Shown here in pieces: positions 41,145 through 49,714 of a DNA stretch of 64,000 nt; the first letter of the stretch is position 1; every line of letters starts with the position of its first letter. Made by a program: the position numbers and the translations under genes. The stretch lies in NCBI GenBank assembly GCA_963815665.1, contig CAWFHN010000013.1:558001-622000 (forward strand), written 5' to 3'. The notes under the pieces were generated by a model. It had not been told where the DNA came from and did no database searches. It was given only the letters and a program-made list of their open reading frames with translations. Source of the DNA: DASUPK01 sp963815665 (GTDB taxonomy: Bacteria > Actinomycetota > Thermoleophilia > Solirubrobacterales > 70-9).

Positions 41145-42239
41145 CTAGCCCCTGTCCCTTCCACGAATTCGAGGGCGGATCGCAGCCGGGACATGCTCGA
41201 GCAGGTCCCCGCCGAACCGCAGCAACCGCCCGATGACCCGGTGCCAGAACCACCCCGCGAGCTGTCGCGGGGTGAGCCCGGTGGGCACCGGGTATTCGGC
41301 AATCAGCAGGGACTCGAACTCCCGGGTCGGGATCGTGCGCCGGTGCATCACGACGCGTCGCTTCCGCAGCGTCGAAGGGACATTTCTCAGGAATGATCCC
41401 CAGGCGCGGAACACGGGACGACGGTCGCCCCGAGCCGCCGCCAGGTTGTGGCCCTGGTACAGGATCAGCTTGGGCAGGCTCCTGATCAGCAGGGTGCCGG
41501 GCAGGTCCTTGAGCATCGTGGTCATGCCGTTGCGAACCGAGTAGTAACGCGAGCTATCCGACACGCGACCGATCGACGCGGCCCACGCATGGTAGGCGCG
41601 GGCCTCGGGGACGTAGAGCCCCGAGTAGCCGAGCAGGGCCATCCTCAGGCAGAGGTCCGCATCCTCGCAGTACATGAAGTAGTCCTCGTCGAAGCCGTCC
41701 GCCGCCTCGACCGCGTCGCGGCGGTACAGCGCGGTCGACGCGGAGACGATCACGCACGGAAGCCGCCGGTCCCACTGCCCCTCGTCTCGCTCGAGCAGGC
41801 CGCACGGCACGAACCTCCCGCACGTGTGGAGGTCCTGCTTCGTCTCGTTGATCACGTCGCGCTCGTCGTAGAGGAGGGTCTTGCCGGTCACGAATCCGAG
41901 TCCCGGATCGCGCTCCAGCTCCGCCACCAGCAACTCGAGCCACCGCGGCTCGAGCTCGACGTCGTCGTTGAGCATCGCCAGGTAGCGCCCCCGGCTCGAG
42001 GAGACGCCCAGCGCCGCGACGGCGGCATAACCCCGCGGCTCGGGGGTGGAGACGACCTTCACCTGTGGCCACTCACGATCGAGATAGACCAGCACCTCCG
42101 CATCGGCACCGTCGACGACGACCGTGACCTCGTGGTCCCGATAGCTCTGCGCCGCGAGGGAACGCAGCAGGACAGGGAGATATTCGGGGCCCCGGTTGTA
42201 GGTCGTGATCACCACGCCGACGGTGGCTGCATCGGTCAT
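41145..42239 (-). CDS. Glycosyltransferase family 2 (rhamnosyltransferase-like)
   Basis: The 364-residue GT-A enzyme starts VGVVITTYNRGPEYLPVLL. It has the donor-binding aspartates (VVVDGADAE) and the metal motif LNDDVELEP, and a later DEDYFMYCEDADLCLR segment typical of the WbbL-like rhamnosyltransferases. Long upstream in-frame sequence is rejected because the ATG at 42239 is seven bases downstream of TAGTTT, a leaderless promoter hexamer. It is divergent from wzm with 36 bases between starts, so its promoter abuts that of the exporter. With rfbC in the region, dTDP-rhamnose is a plausible donor, but this is inference. Confidence 0.9.
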   Translation of the reverse strand: MTDAATVGVVITTYNRGPEYLPVLLRSLAAQSYRDHEVTVVVDGADAEVLVYLDREWPQVKVVSTPEPRGYAAVAALGVSSSRGRYLAMLNDDVELEPRWLELLVAELERDPGLGFVTGKTLLYDERDVINETKQDLHTCGRFVPCGLLERDEGQWDRRLPCVIVSASTALYRRDAVEAADGFDEDYFMYCEDADLCLRMALLGYSGLYVPEARAYHAWAASIGRVSDSSRYYSVRNGMTTMLKDLPGTLLIRSLPKLILYQGHNLAAARGDRRPVFRAWGSFLRNVPSTLRKRRVVMHRRTIPTREFESLLIAEYPVPTGLTPRQLAGWFWHRVIGRLLRFGGDLLEHVPAAIRPRIRGRDRG

Positions 42240-42246
42240 GGCACGG

Positions 42247-42268
42247 AAACTAGCCGTGACGCTAGCTT
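42247..42268. promoter_or_regulatory. Symmetric divergent promoter between GT2 and wzm
   Basis: AAACTAGC, six bases, then GCTAGCTT form a near-perfect inverted repeat. One arm contains TAGTTT (minus) seven bases before the ATG at 42239. The other contains TAGCTT (plus, 42263-42268) seven bases before the ATG at 42276. Two leaderless promoters thus face away from one shared palindrome, which could also be an operator. Confidence 0.55.
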
Positions 42269-42275
42269 TAGGCAC

Positions 42276-43145
42276 ATGCCGACGGCGGACACGCAGGCGC
42301 AGGCTGTGGAGTACCCGGAGCTCGTCATCACCCCGCCGGGGCGCTGGAGCGCCCTGCGGCTGGGCGAGCTCTGGGCCCACCGGGAGCTGATCTACTTCCT
42401 GACGAAGCGCGAGCTCCAGATCCGCTACAAGCAGAGTGTCTTCGGGATCAGCTGGGCGATCTTCCAACCGCTTGTCTTCGCCTTCGTCTTCGCGCTGTTC
42501 TTCGGGCTGGTGCTGAAGGTGAACATCCCCGGCGACGTCCCGTATCCGGTCTTTGCAGTCGCCGGCATCGTCCCGTGGCAGTTCACCTCGCAGGCGATCA
42601 CCGCGGGGGCAGCGAGCCTGGTGCTGGATGCGGACCTGATCTCGAAGGTCTACTTCCCCCGCCTGGCGCTGCCCATCTCCAAGGCGCTCGGACTGATCAT
42701 CGACCTCGCGATCGCACTGGTGGTGGTCGTCGTCGTCACCCTTGCCTACGGGGTCTCGATCGCCTCCACGGTCTATCTCGTTCCCGCCTTCCTGCTGCTC
42801 GGCGTCGTCACCGCCTTCGGGATGGCGACCCTGCTCGCGGCGCTCAACGTGAAGTACCGGGACGTCGAGGTTCTGGTCCCGATGCTGGTCCAGATCCTGT
42901 TCTTCGTCAGCCCGGTGCTCTATTCGGGAACGACGGTGGGTGAGCAGGCGGGCAAGTTCTGGTCTTACGCCTATTACGCCAACCCCATGGCCTCCGTCCT
43001 CGACGGCACGCGCTGGGCGCTGCTCGACCAGCCGGCGCCGAGCGCCGCCAAGGTCCTGATCTCGATCGGGAGCGCCGCCCTTCTGCTGACGGGAGCGATC
43101 CTCTACTTCCGGCGCGCCGAGCGCTTCTTCGCGGACGTCATATGA
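42276..43145 (+). CDS. wzm: Polysaccharide ABC exporter, permease (Wzm-like)
   Basis: This 289-residue ABC-2 type permease has six predicted membrane helices. A short cytoplasmic start includes LWAHRELIYFLTKRELQIRYKQ, the usual motif before helix 1 in O-antigen and teichoic-acid exporters. With Wzt it moves a finished, lipid-linked polysaccharide across the cytoplasmic membrane. The ATG at 42276 is chosen over a much longer upstream frame because of the -10 hexamer TAGCTT seven bases before it and because the upstream sequence is antisense to a glycosyltransferase. Its stop overlaps the wzt start as ATGA. Confidence 0.93.
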   Translation: MPTADTQAQAVEYPELVITPPGRWSALRLGELWAHRELIYFLTKRELQIRYKQSVFGISWAIFQPLVFAFVFALFFGLVLKVNIPGDVPYPVFAVAGIVPWQFTSQAITAGAASLVLDADLISKVYFPRLALPISKALGLIIDLAIALVVVVVVTLAYGVSIASTVYLVPAFLLLGVVTAFGMATLLAALNVKYRDVEVLVPMLVQILFFVSPVLYSGTTVGEQAGKFWSYAYYANPMASVLDGTRWALLDQPAPSAAKVLISIGSAALLLTGAILYFRRAERFFADVI

Positions 43146-44437
43146 GAGGGGACAACGCCATCGAGGTCAACGACCTCAGCAAGCGCTACGAGATCACCGG
43201 AGACCAGGGCGGCTACATGCTGATGACCGAGCGCATCACGGAGCGCTTCAAGTCGATGGGGCGCCGCCAGAAGCCGCAGGAGTTCTGGGCGCTGCGCGAC
43301 ATCAACTTCGAGGTCAAGCGCGGGGAGACGATCGGCATCATCGGCCACAACGGCGCGGGCAAGAGCACGTTGCTCAAGATTCTCTCCAGGATCACCCCGC
43401 CGACCAAGGGCGAGGTGCGCCTGCACGGGCGGGTGGGGGCGCTCCTCGAGGTCGGGACCGGCTTCCACCCGGAGCTGACGGGCCGCGAGAACGTCTTCCT
43501 CAACGGGGCGATCCTCGACATGAAGCGGCGCGAGATCCAGAGCCGCTTCGAGGAGATCGTCGAGTTTGCCGACATCGGGCCCTTCATCGACACCCCGGTG
43601 AAACGCTACTCCAGCGGCATGCAGCTGCGGCTCGCCTTCTCGGTCGCCGCCCATCTGCAGCCGGAGATCCTGATCGTCGACGAGGTGCTCTCGGTCGGGG
43701 ACCTTGCCTTCCAGCGGAAGTGCCTCGGCCGGATGGAGACGGCGTCGCGAGAGGGGCGAACCGTGGTCTTCATCAGCCACAACCTCCCGTCGGTGGTGAA
43801 CCTATGCGACCGGGCGATCATGCTCTCAGAGGGCCGGGTTTCCGCGGCCGGCAAGGTCGGGGATGTGATCGATGCCTACGTCGGCGACGTCACCTCCGAT
43901 CTCGAGCGAGGGCTCAGAGACCGCCGGCGACACGGCAACGGCAAGATCCGCTTCGTGGACTTCCGGCTGGAGAGAGAGGGGCAGGTGATCGACAGCCCCA
44001 TCACCGGCGAGGACTTCGACATGGTGCTGAGCTTCGAGAAGCACACCCAGGAGGCGCTGCGGGGCTCCCGCTTCAACCTGACGATCCTCACGCTGAGCGA
44101 CCAGACGCCGCTGGTGGACCTCGACACCGCGGCGACCGGCACGACCTTCACCGAGATCCCGGAGCGGGGCGAGCTGCGCTGCACCGTGCACCGCTGCCCG
44201 CTGCCCGCCGGCCAGTACTACGTCGACCTGCGCGCCGATGCCGGGGGAGAGCGCATGGACGCGGTCAACCACGTCTCCGAGCTGACGGTCGCCGGCGGAG
44301 ACTTCCACGGCCGCGGCGGCACCCAGGAGGGGATCATGGACTACCGCACGGTGCTGGTCGACCACACCTGGTCGCTCGATGCCATCAGCACCGCCGCCTT
44401 CGACGCGCTCTCCGACCCGGCCCGTACGCCGGGCTAG
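43142..44437 (+). CDS. wzt: Polysaccharide ABC exporter, ATPase with C-terminal extension (Wzt-like)
   Basis: This 431-residue ATPase powers the exporter. The nucleotide-binding domain has Walker A GHNGAGKST (68-76), the signature YSSGMQ (156-161), Walker B ILIVDE (176-181) and the H-loop His213. After about residue 255 there is a beta-rich domain of 170 residues like the Wzt C-terminal domain, which in O9a-type systems recognises the capped end of the polymer. That would imply export of a chain with a defined terminal modification, for example methylation, and several methyltransferases lie nearby. The ATGA overlap couples its translation to wzm. Confidence 0.93.
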   Translation: MRGDNAIEVNDLSKRYEITGDQGGYMLMTERITERFKSMGRRQKPQEFWALRDINFEVKRGETIGIIGHNGAGKSTLLKILSRITPPTKGEVRLHGRVGALLEVGTGFHPELTGRENVFLNGAILDMKRREIQSRFEEIVEFADIGPFIDTPVKRYSSGMQLRLAFSVAAHLQPEILIVDEVLSVGDLAFQRKCLGRMETASREGRTVVFISHNLPSVVNLCDRAIMLSEGRVSAAGKVGDVIDAYVGDVTSDLERGLRDRRRHGNGKIRFVDFRLEREGQVIDSPITGEDFDMVLSFEKHTQEALRGSRFNLTILTLSDQTPLVDLDTAATGTTFTEIPERGELRCTVHRCPLPAGQYYVDLRADAGGERMDAVNHVSELTVAGGDFHGRGGTQEGIMDYRTVLVDHTWSLDAISTAAFDALSDPARTPG

Positions 44438-44450
44438 GCGACCCCGGGGC

Positions 44451-46838
44451 TCAGAGCTCGAGCAGCTCCGCGTAGCGCTCGGCGACCCGCTCGTAGGAGT
44501 TCGCCTCCGCGTATTCGTCCTGGGCGGTCCTGATCCGCTCGCGCAGCGCGGAATCGTCCAGGACCTCCTCGATCCGCTCGGCGAGGGCGGAGGGTGCACT
44601 GTCACGAGGCAGATGCAGGACGGCCGGGCCGGGCAGCTCCTCCATCCAGCCGACCGCCGAGACGATGGTCGGGACGCGGGCCGCCAGGCAGTCGCAGACC
44701 GATCCGGACGCCTCGCCGTCCGAGCTGGTCCTGAGCTGGACCGCCACGTCGGCCTCCCCGAGGGCGCGCCAGTAGTCGGTCTCCTCCAGGGGGCCTCGCA
44801 GCTCGATCGCCTCGCGGATCCCCAGGTTGGACGCAGTCTCGTGCAGCCGCCGCTCGGCCGCCCTCTCCGGGTGCCCGAGCAACACCAGCCTCGCCTCGGG
44901 CCGCCCGGCGGCCAGCGTGGCGAAGCCGTGCAGCAGGAGGTCGATCGCCTCGGGCCGCTCGCCGGCGCCGTGGGAGATCAGGGTGGGGCCCCCCGTGGTC
45001 GGGTCGCCGTTCAGGCGGAGGGCCACGTCGGGGATCCCCCGGTTGACGACCACCGTGTCGGCGCCCGGCTCACCCGGCAGCCGGTCCATCCTCAGCACGT
45101 CGGCCGCGTAGCGAGAGTGGACGAGGACCTTCTCCGCGTGGGACTGGACCTCCTGGCTCATGTAGACGCCGAATCGCGCCTGGACCTCGGGATCGTCCTG
45201 CGAGTGCCGCAGGTCCGCGCCCGGGATGCGCTCGCCGTACATCTCGTACAGCCGCTCGCCCATCCAGGTCGGGTTCTCCCAGAACTCCGGCTTCATGGAC
45301 TCGTAGAGCCGGGGGAACCGGACGTCGTGGGCGATCACCGCCCCGGGGCGGCTGATCAGGCCCTCCATCGCGTGGCGATAGATCGGCGCGTCGCCGAGCA
45401 CGTAGAGGATGCGATCGAAGTCCCGGAGCTCGTGCGCCCAGTCGAAGTCTCCGGCCGGCCACAGCCTGACCCGCGGCTCCAGCGAGCGGTCGTAGGGTCG
45501 ATCCGAGGGCCGCTCGGCCACGATCACGTCGACCTCGGCATGGTCGGCGAGGCGCTCGACGAGCCGGCGGCTGTAGAGCGCCGCGGGGGATGCGTCGGGG
45601 GGCCATGGCGTGAAGACCGCCAGCCGCTTCCTCCGGCGAGGCGGGGTGTCCCGATGCCCCGGCGCGCTCAGCGCTCGCTCATACCCCTCGATCGCCTTGT
45701 TGGCGACGCGATCCCAGGTGAAATGGCCGGCGCGATCCGCGGAGAGCAGTCGCAGGCGCTTCAGCGCCGCCTCGCTCTGCAGGGTGCGCTCGATGCAGGC
45801 CGCGATGTCCGCGGGATCTGCCGGGTCGAACGCCGCGCTCGGATCGCCGAGGATCTCGGGGACGGAGGAGATGTTGCTGCCGACGACCGGCGCGCCACAT
45901 GCCATCGCCTCCAGGATCGGCAGGCCCGCGCCCTCGTAGAGGGAGGGGAACACGAACAGCCCGCAGGCTCTGTACAGGGCGGAGAGCTCGCGGTCCGGCA
46001 CGAAGCCGGTGAGCAGCAGCTGGCCGGGGCGGATGCCCTGGCGCCCCGCGAAGTCCTCGAGCGCGTCTCGGCCCCGGTGGTCGAGCTTGTAGGTGATGAC
46101 GAGCTGGTGCCGATCGCGGAGCCGATCCGGGAGCCGGCCATAGGCCTCGATCAGTCCCCTCACGTTCTTGCGCCAGTCCGCGCCCCCGACGTAGAACAGG
46201 AATCCGTCCCGCAGGCCGGGGAGCCTTCGCCTGACGATCTTCGCCGCTTCCTCCCGCGAGCCGACCATCGCCGCGATCCGGGTCGACGTGCCGGCATCGA
46301 TCACCGTGATCCGGTTCTCATCGAACTCCAGGTGCTCGACCGCGTCCGCGGCCGAGGACTGCGAGACGGCGAGGATGTGATCGGCCGCGCGCACGATCCC
46401 CAGGCGCGCAATCCACGGTGACTTGACGAGCGGATCGGGACCGATGTAGTGCTCGGGGAAGAGCAGCGGGATCAGGTCGTGCAGGGTGATCACCAGGCGA
46501 ACGCCGGAGCGGCGGGCCCAGTGCGGCCACTGCTCCTCGAGGGTCACCCTCGGCGAGGGTCCCTCGAAGGGCGAGGTGACGTGGTAGATGGAGGGCCGCG
46601 GATCGGGCTCGGACCCCCTGCCGCTCACCCAGCCCAGCAGGCCGCTCCCGTGCAGGAAGTCGAGGGATGACGGGACGGGGAGCAGGGGCGTGAGCCCGAC
46701 GGTGTGAATGACCTCGGGCGCGACCCGCAGCAGCGCCTCGGTCGACTCCGCGGCCTGCCGCGCGATCCCCCGCTCGAAGTTCGCGGTGTTCTGACAGCCC
46801 TGGACGTCGATCCAGACGCTGCGCGCCGGCAGGCTCAT
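44451..46838 (-). CDS. Fusion of two family 4 glycosyltransferases
   Basis: The 795-residue protein contains two GT-B units. Unit one (about 1-385) starts VWIDVQGCQNTANFERGIAR and has FLFYVGGADWRKNVRG and the signature PSLYEGAGLPILEAMACG. It is a paralog of the enzyme at 37926. Unit two (about 400-795) starts LAVFTPWPPDASPAALYSRR and has a donor domain with TLISHGAGERPEAID and SDGEASGSVCDCLAARVP, a degenerate-looking form of the GT4 signature. A single polypeptide could add two sugars in turn, or unit two could be structural. The ATG at 46838 lies four bases after the upstream gene's stop. Confidence 0.9.
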   Translation of the reverse strand: MSLPARSVWIDVQGCQNTANFERGIARQAAESTEALLRVAPEVIHTVGLTPLLPVPSSLDFLHGSGLLGWVSGRGSEPDPRPSIYHVTSPFEGPSPRVTLEEQWPHWARRSGVRLVITLHDLIPLLFPEHYIGPDPLVKSPWIARLGIVRAADHILAVSQSSAADAVEHLEFDENRITVIDAGTSTRIAAMVGSREEAAKIVRRRLPGLRDGFLFYVGGADWRKNVRGLIEAYGRLPDRLRDRHQLVITYKLDHRGRDALEDFAGRQGIRPGQLLLTGFVPDRELSALYRACGLFVFPSLYEGAGLPILEAMACGAPVVGSNISSVPEILGDPSAAFDPADPADIAACIERTLQSEAALKRLRLLSADRAGHFTWDRVANKAIEGYERALSAPGHRDTPPRRRKRLAVFTPWPPDASPAALYSRRLVERLADHAEVDVIVAERPSDRPYDRSLEPRVRLWPAGDFDWAHELRDFDRILYVLGDAPIYRHAMEGLISRPGAVIAHDVRFPRLYESMKPEFWENPTWMGERLYEMYGERIPGADLRHSQDDPEVQARFGVYMSQEVQSHAEKVLVHSRYAADVLRMDRLPGEPGADTVVVNRGIPDVALRLNGDPTTGGPTLISHGAGERPEAIDLLLHGFATLAAGRPEARLVLLGHPERAAERRLHETASNLGIREAIELRGPLEETDYWRALGEADVAVQLRTSSDGEASGSVCDCLAARVPTIVSAVGWMEELPGPAVLHLPRDSAPSALAERIEEVLDDSALRERIRTAQDEYAEANSYERVAERYAELLEL

Positions 46839-46842
46839 CGGA

Positions 46843-47589
46843 TCAGGCGGCTGAGCGCCTGGCTGCGACCAAGGCGACCCCGGATTCCGGGGTGGAACCG
46901 TTCTGAACGGGCACCCAGCCCCGATCGGCCGTGCTCGCGACCACCATGCGATCGGCGATCTTCCAATCGGCGAGCTGCTCGTCGAGGGCGTCGCCGTCGT
47001 AGCCGTTCGGTGAGCCGTTCGCACCGGAGATGCCAAACGCGACGCTCATCACGAGCACCCCGCCGTCGACGAGCAGATCGCGGATTCGCGCGAGCTCATC
47101 GCCGGCCGGCTGCGCCGGGCGTCCCAGGTGGAGGATCGCCGGGAAACGTCGGCCGGCGGCGTCCCAATCCTCCAGCCGGCCGTCGACCTGCACCACCTCG
47201 TATCCGAGCGATGACAGCGAGCGGGCGATCTCCCGCCCGCGCGGACCGACCAGGAGCACCGGGCCCGGCGCGTCGACCTCGCCCAGCGACCGAAATGCGA
47301 ACGGGACCTCGATCACCGAGGTCCCGGCCCCGTTGGCGGGCGCTCCGGCGGCCTCGGACCCGCCGCGCTCGACCAGGTCGCCGAGGCGGCGAAGCTCGAC
47401 GCCGACGTAGGCCAGCGACTCCACCGCGGCCGCGCGAAGCGACACCACCTCGTGGCGCAGCTGCGTGAGGGGATAGGTGAGCAGGCGGAAGGGCAGCCGC
47501 AGGATCCGGATGGCGAGCAACATCAACCAGCGCATGGCCCTCTCCAGGACCGGCCCGCCCACCGCGAGGTCTTGCCTGGGATCTGGCAC
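46843..47589 (-). CDS. Protein with coiled-coil N-terminus and degenerate methyltransferase-like domain
   Basis: The 248-residue frame has an amphipathic or hydrophobic N-terminal stretch and a helix carrying AVESLAYVGVELRRLGDLV, shared with the small protein at 37595. The second half follows the order of a class I methyltransferase: a first strand PVLLVGPRGREIA, an acidic end VQVDGR after strand 2, and LLVDGGVLVMSVAFG late. The glycine loop is poor and the centre looks shortened, so catalytic activity is doubtful. The start could be GTG 47589 or ATG 47535 (GGAGAGG just upstream). It lies in a minus-strand run with a methyltransferase and the fused glycosyltransferase. Confidence 0.7.
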   Translation of the reverse strand: MPDPRQDLAVGGPVLERAMRWLMLLAIRILRLPFRLLTYPLTQLRHEVVSLRAAAVESLAYVGVELRRLGDLVERGGSEAAGAPANGAGTSVIEVPFAFRSLGEVDAPGPVLLVGPRGREIARSLSSLGYEVVQVDGRLEDWDAAGRRFPAILHLGRPAQPAGDELARIRDLLVDGGVLVMSVAFGISGANGSPNGYDGDALDEQLADWKIADRMVVASTADRGWVPVQNGSTPESGVALVAARRSAA

Positions 47590-47655
47590 GGCTGTGATTG
47601 AAGCAGAGGCCGAAGGGGCCGGAACACAGCGAACGTTGCCGCCGCGCGGGTGCGC

Positions 47656-48576
47656 TCAGCCCCGCTCGGGCTTGATCAGCGCCAGGTGGACGCTCGTCCA
47701 CAGGTGCTCGTCCTGCCGCAGGACGATGTGCGGATACGGCGTCGGCAGGTGCCGAAAAGCGGGCGGTGGGACCTTGACCTCCCTGCCGAGCGCGTCCTGC
47801 ACCTTCGCCCAGACCGAGGGCTTCGCCTGCTGCATCTCGAAGAGGCTCTCGAAGTCCACGGGCGTCTGCATCGTCTCATCGGAGATGGAGAGGTCCACCG
47901 GCGAGGCGAGCTTCCAGTTCATGTCGTCGAGGGCGACCTGGCGCAGCTCCGGCTCGTCAAACAGCCAGGTGCCGGGCAGGCCCGGCGACGGCCCGGCCAG
48001 CCTGAACTCGGTCGCCAGCGCCACCACTCCACCGGGCTTTACGACGCGATACATCTCCTCGACGCTCTTCCGGATGTTGTCGAGACCTCCGAAGTGCTCG
48101 ATCGAGCCGGAGGAGAAGATCCCGTCGAATGAGTCGTCCTCGTAGCGCAGGTCGAGTGCGTCCATGTGCTGCACCACGAGCCTGCGCGGATTCCAGTCGA
48201 GGGCCGTCTCCCTCTCGGGCGCATGCAACATGCCCGCCCCGGAGTCCGACTGCGACCAGGAGTCCTCGGTCAGGTAGAGATCGGTCGCGAAGACTCGCCT
48301 GACGTGCCGGGTGAGCCAGAAGATCGTGTTCTCCGTTCCCGCTCCCACCCCGAGGATCTCCGCGTCCTCTCGCAGAGCCCCGAAGTCGCGCAGCGCCCGG
48401 GCCGTCATCGCGACCTCCCAGGGCTTGCGGTGCTCCTCGCCGTCCGGATAGTCCGGGCGCTCGGCCCCCACGCCGTGCGACATGTCCCGGATCAGATCCC
48501 GGAGGTCGGGATCCCGGAAGTCCTCGAGCTCGCACAGCTTGCAGTACCCCAGACGGGAAGCGCCCGCGTCTGGCAC
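47656..48576 (-). CDS. SAM-dependent methyltransferase with N-terminal CxxC
   Basis: The 306-residue protein has an N-terminal pair Cys12-x2-Cys15 and a class I methyltransferase core. The core shows ILGVGAGTENTIF as the SAM loop, FATDLYLTED after strand 2, the DDSFDGIFSSGSIEHFGG segment, and YRVVKPGGVVALATEF. Close relatives sit in polysaccharide clusters, but the acceptor is unknown. The start is GTG at 48576, four bases after the gmd stop on the same strand, so the two are coupled. The order gmd, methyltransferase, coiled-coil protein, fused glycosyltransferase suggests one operon. Confidence 0.87.
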   Translation of the reverse strand: MPDAGASRLGYCKLCELEDFRDPDLRDLIRDMSHGVGAERPDYPDGEEHRKPWEVAMTARALRDFGALREDAEILGVGAGTENTIFWLTRHVRRVFATDLYLTEDSWSQSDSGAGMLHAPERETALDWNPRRLVVQHMDALDLRYEDDSFDGIFSSGSIEHFGGLDNIRKSVEEMYRVVKPGGVVALATEFRLAGPSPGLPGTWLFDEPELRQVALDDMNWKLASPVDLSISDETMQTPVDFESLFEMQQAKPSVWAKVQDALGREVKVPPPAFRHLPTPYPHIVLRQDEHLWTSVHLALIKPERG

Positions 48577-48580
48577 CTGT

Positions 48581-49657
48581 TCAGACGCCCTCGTGGCTAT
48601 AGCGGGTCACCTTGCCCGCCAGCTGGTCGGAGAGCGCGGTGACGTCGGCGTCGACCATCAGCTCGACCAGCTCCTTGAACCGGACCTTCGGCTCCCAGCC
48701 GAGGCGCTCCTTCGCCTTCGACGCGTCGCCGAGCAGGACGTCGACCTCGGAGGGGCGGTAGTACTTCGGGTCGATCTCGAGGTGCTCGTCCACCTCGAGT
48801 CCCTGCCGGGCGAAGGCGATCTCCACCGTGTCGCGAACGCTGTGGGTCTCGCCGGTGGCGATCACGAAGTCCTCGGGCTCATCGGCCTGGAGCATCAGCC
48901 ACATGGCCTCGACGTAGTCGGGTGCGTATCCCCAGTCCCGCTGGGCGTCGAGGTTGCCGAGGTAGAGCTTGTCCTGGAGGCCCGCGGCGATGCGCGCCAC
49001 CGCGCGGGTGATCTTGCGCGTGACGAACGTCTCGCCGCGCCGCGGCGACTCGTGGTTGAAGAGGATCCCGTTGACGGCGAACATGTCGTAGGCCTCGCGG
49101 TAGTTGACGGTCGCCCAGTACGCCGCGACCTTGGCCACGCCGTAGGGGCTGCGCGGGTGGAACGGCGTCGCCTCGTTCTGCGGCGGAGGCGCCGCCCCGA
49201 ACATCTCCGAGGAGGAGGCCTGGTAGAAGCGGGGGCTGACCCCGGCCTCGCGGATCGCCTCGAGCAGCCGGACGGTCCCGGCGCCGGTCACGTCGAAGGT
49301 GTACTCCGGGATGTCGAACGAGACCCGGACGTGGCTCTGGGCGCCGAGGTGGTAGATCTCGTCCGGCCGGAGCTCGTAGAGCAGCTTGACCAGTGCGACC
49401 GAGTCGGTGAGGTCCCCGTAATGCGTGAAGAGCCTGACCCCCGACTCATGCGGGTCCTGGTAGAGGTGGTCGATCCGGTGGGTGTTGAAGCTCGAGGAGC
49501 GCCGGACGATGCCGTGGACCTCGTAGCCCTTGTCCAGCAGGAGCTCGGCGAGGTAGGAGCCGTCCTGGCCCGAGATCCCGGTGATCAGGGCGCGCTTTTC
49601 CGTCCCCGGGACGCGGGGTAGGTAGGGGTGGGGGTCGTTGGTCGGCTGCTCGGGCAT
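48581..49657 (-). CDS. gmd: GDP-mannose 4,6-dehydratase
   Basis: Gmd converts GDP-mannose to GDP-4-keto-6-deoxy-D-mannose, the precursor of GDP-fucose, GDP-rhamnose, perosamine and colitose. The 358-residue protein matches the full-length family: GISGQDGSYLAE (28-39), RRSSSFNTHRIDHLYQDPH (52-70), SSSEMFG (148-154), Tyr172-x3-Lys176, NHESPRRGETFVTRK and DWGYAPDYVEAMWLML. It is the more typical of the two Gmd genes here. No Shine-Dalgarno sequence is obvious before the ATG at 49657. It heads the minus-strand operon running to 44451. Confidence 0.95.
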   Translation of the reverse strand: MPEQPTNDPHPYLPRVPGTEKRALITGISGQDGSYLAELLLDKGYEVHGIVRRSSSFNTHRIDHLYQDPHESGVRLFTHYGDLTDSVALVKLLYELRPDEIYHLGAQSHVRVSFDIPEYTFDVTGAGTVRLLEAIREAGVSPRFYQASSSEMFGAAPPPQNEATPFHPRSPYGVAKVAAYWATVNYREAYDMFAVNGILFNHESPRRGETFVTRKITRAVARIAAGLQDKLYLGNLDAQRDWGYAPDYVEAMWLMLQADEPEDFVIATGETHSVRDTVEIAFARQGLEVDEHLEIDPKYYRPSEVDVLLGDASKAKERLGWEPKVRFKELVELMVDADVTALSDQLAGKVTRYSHEGV

Positions 49658-49714
49658 GGCTCGGCGCAGCGGGGATGGTGGCAGAAAGACGAAAGGCGGA
49701 GAGAAGCTCGACCA

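Noticed and set aside
44379..46421. A 680-codon plus-strand open frame.
   Set aside because: It is antisense to the fused glycosyltransferase, which has clear motifs in both halves.
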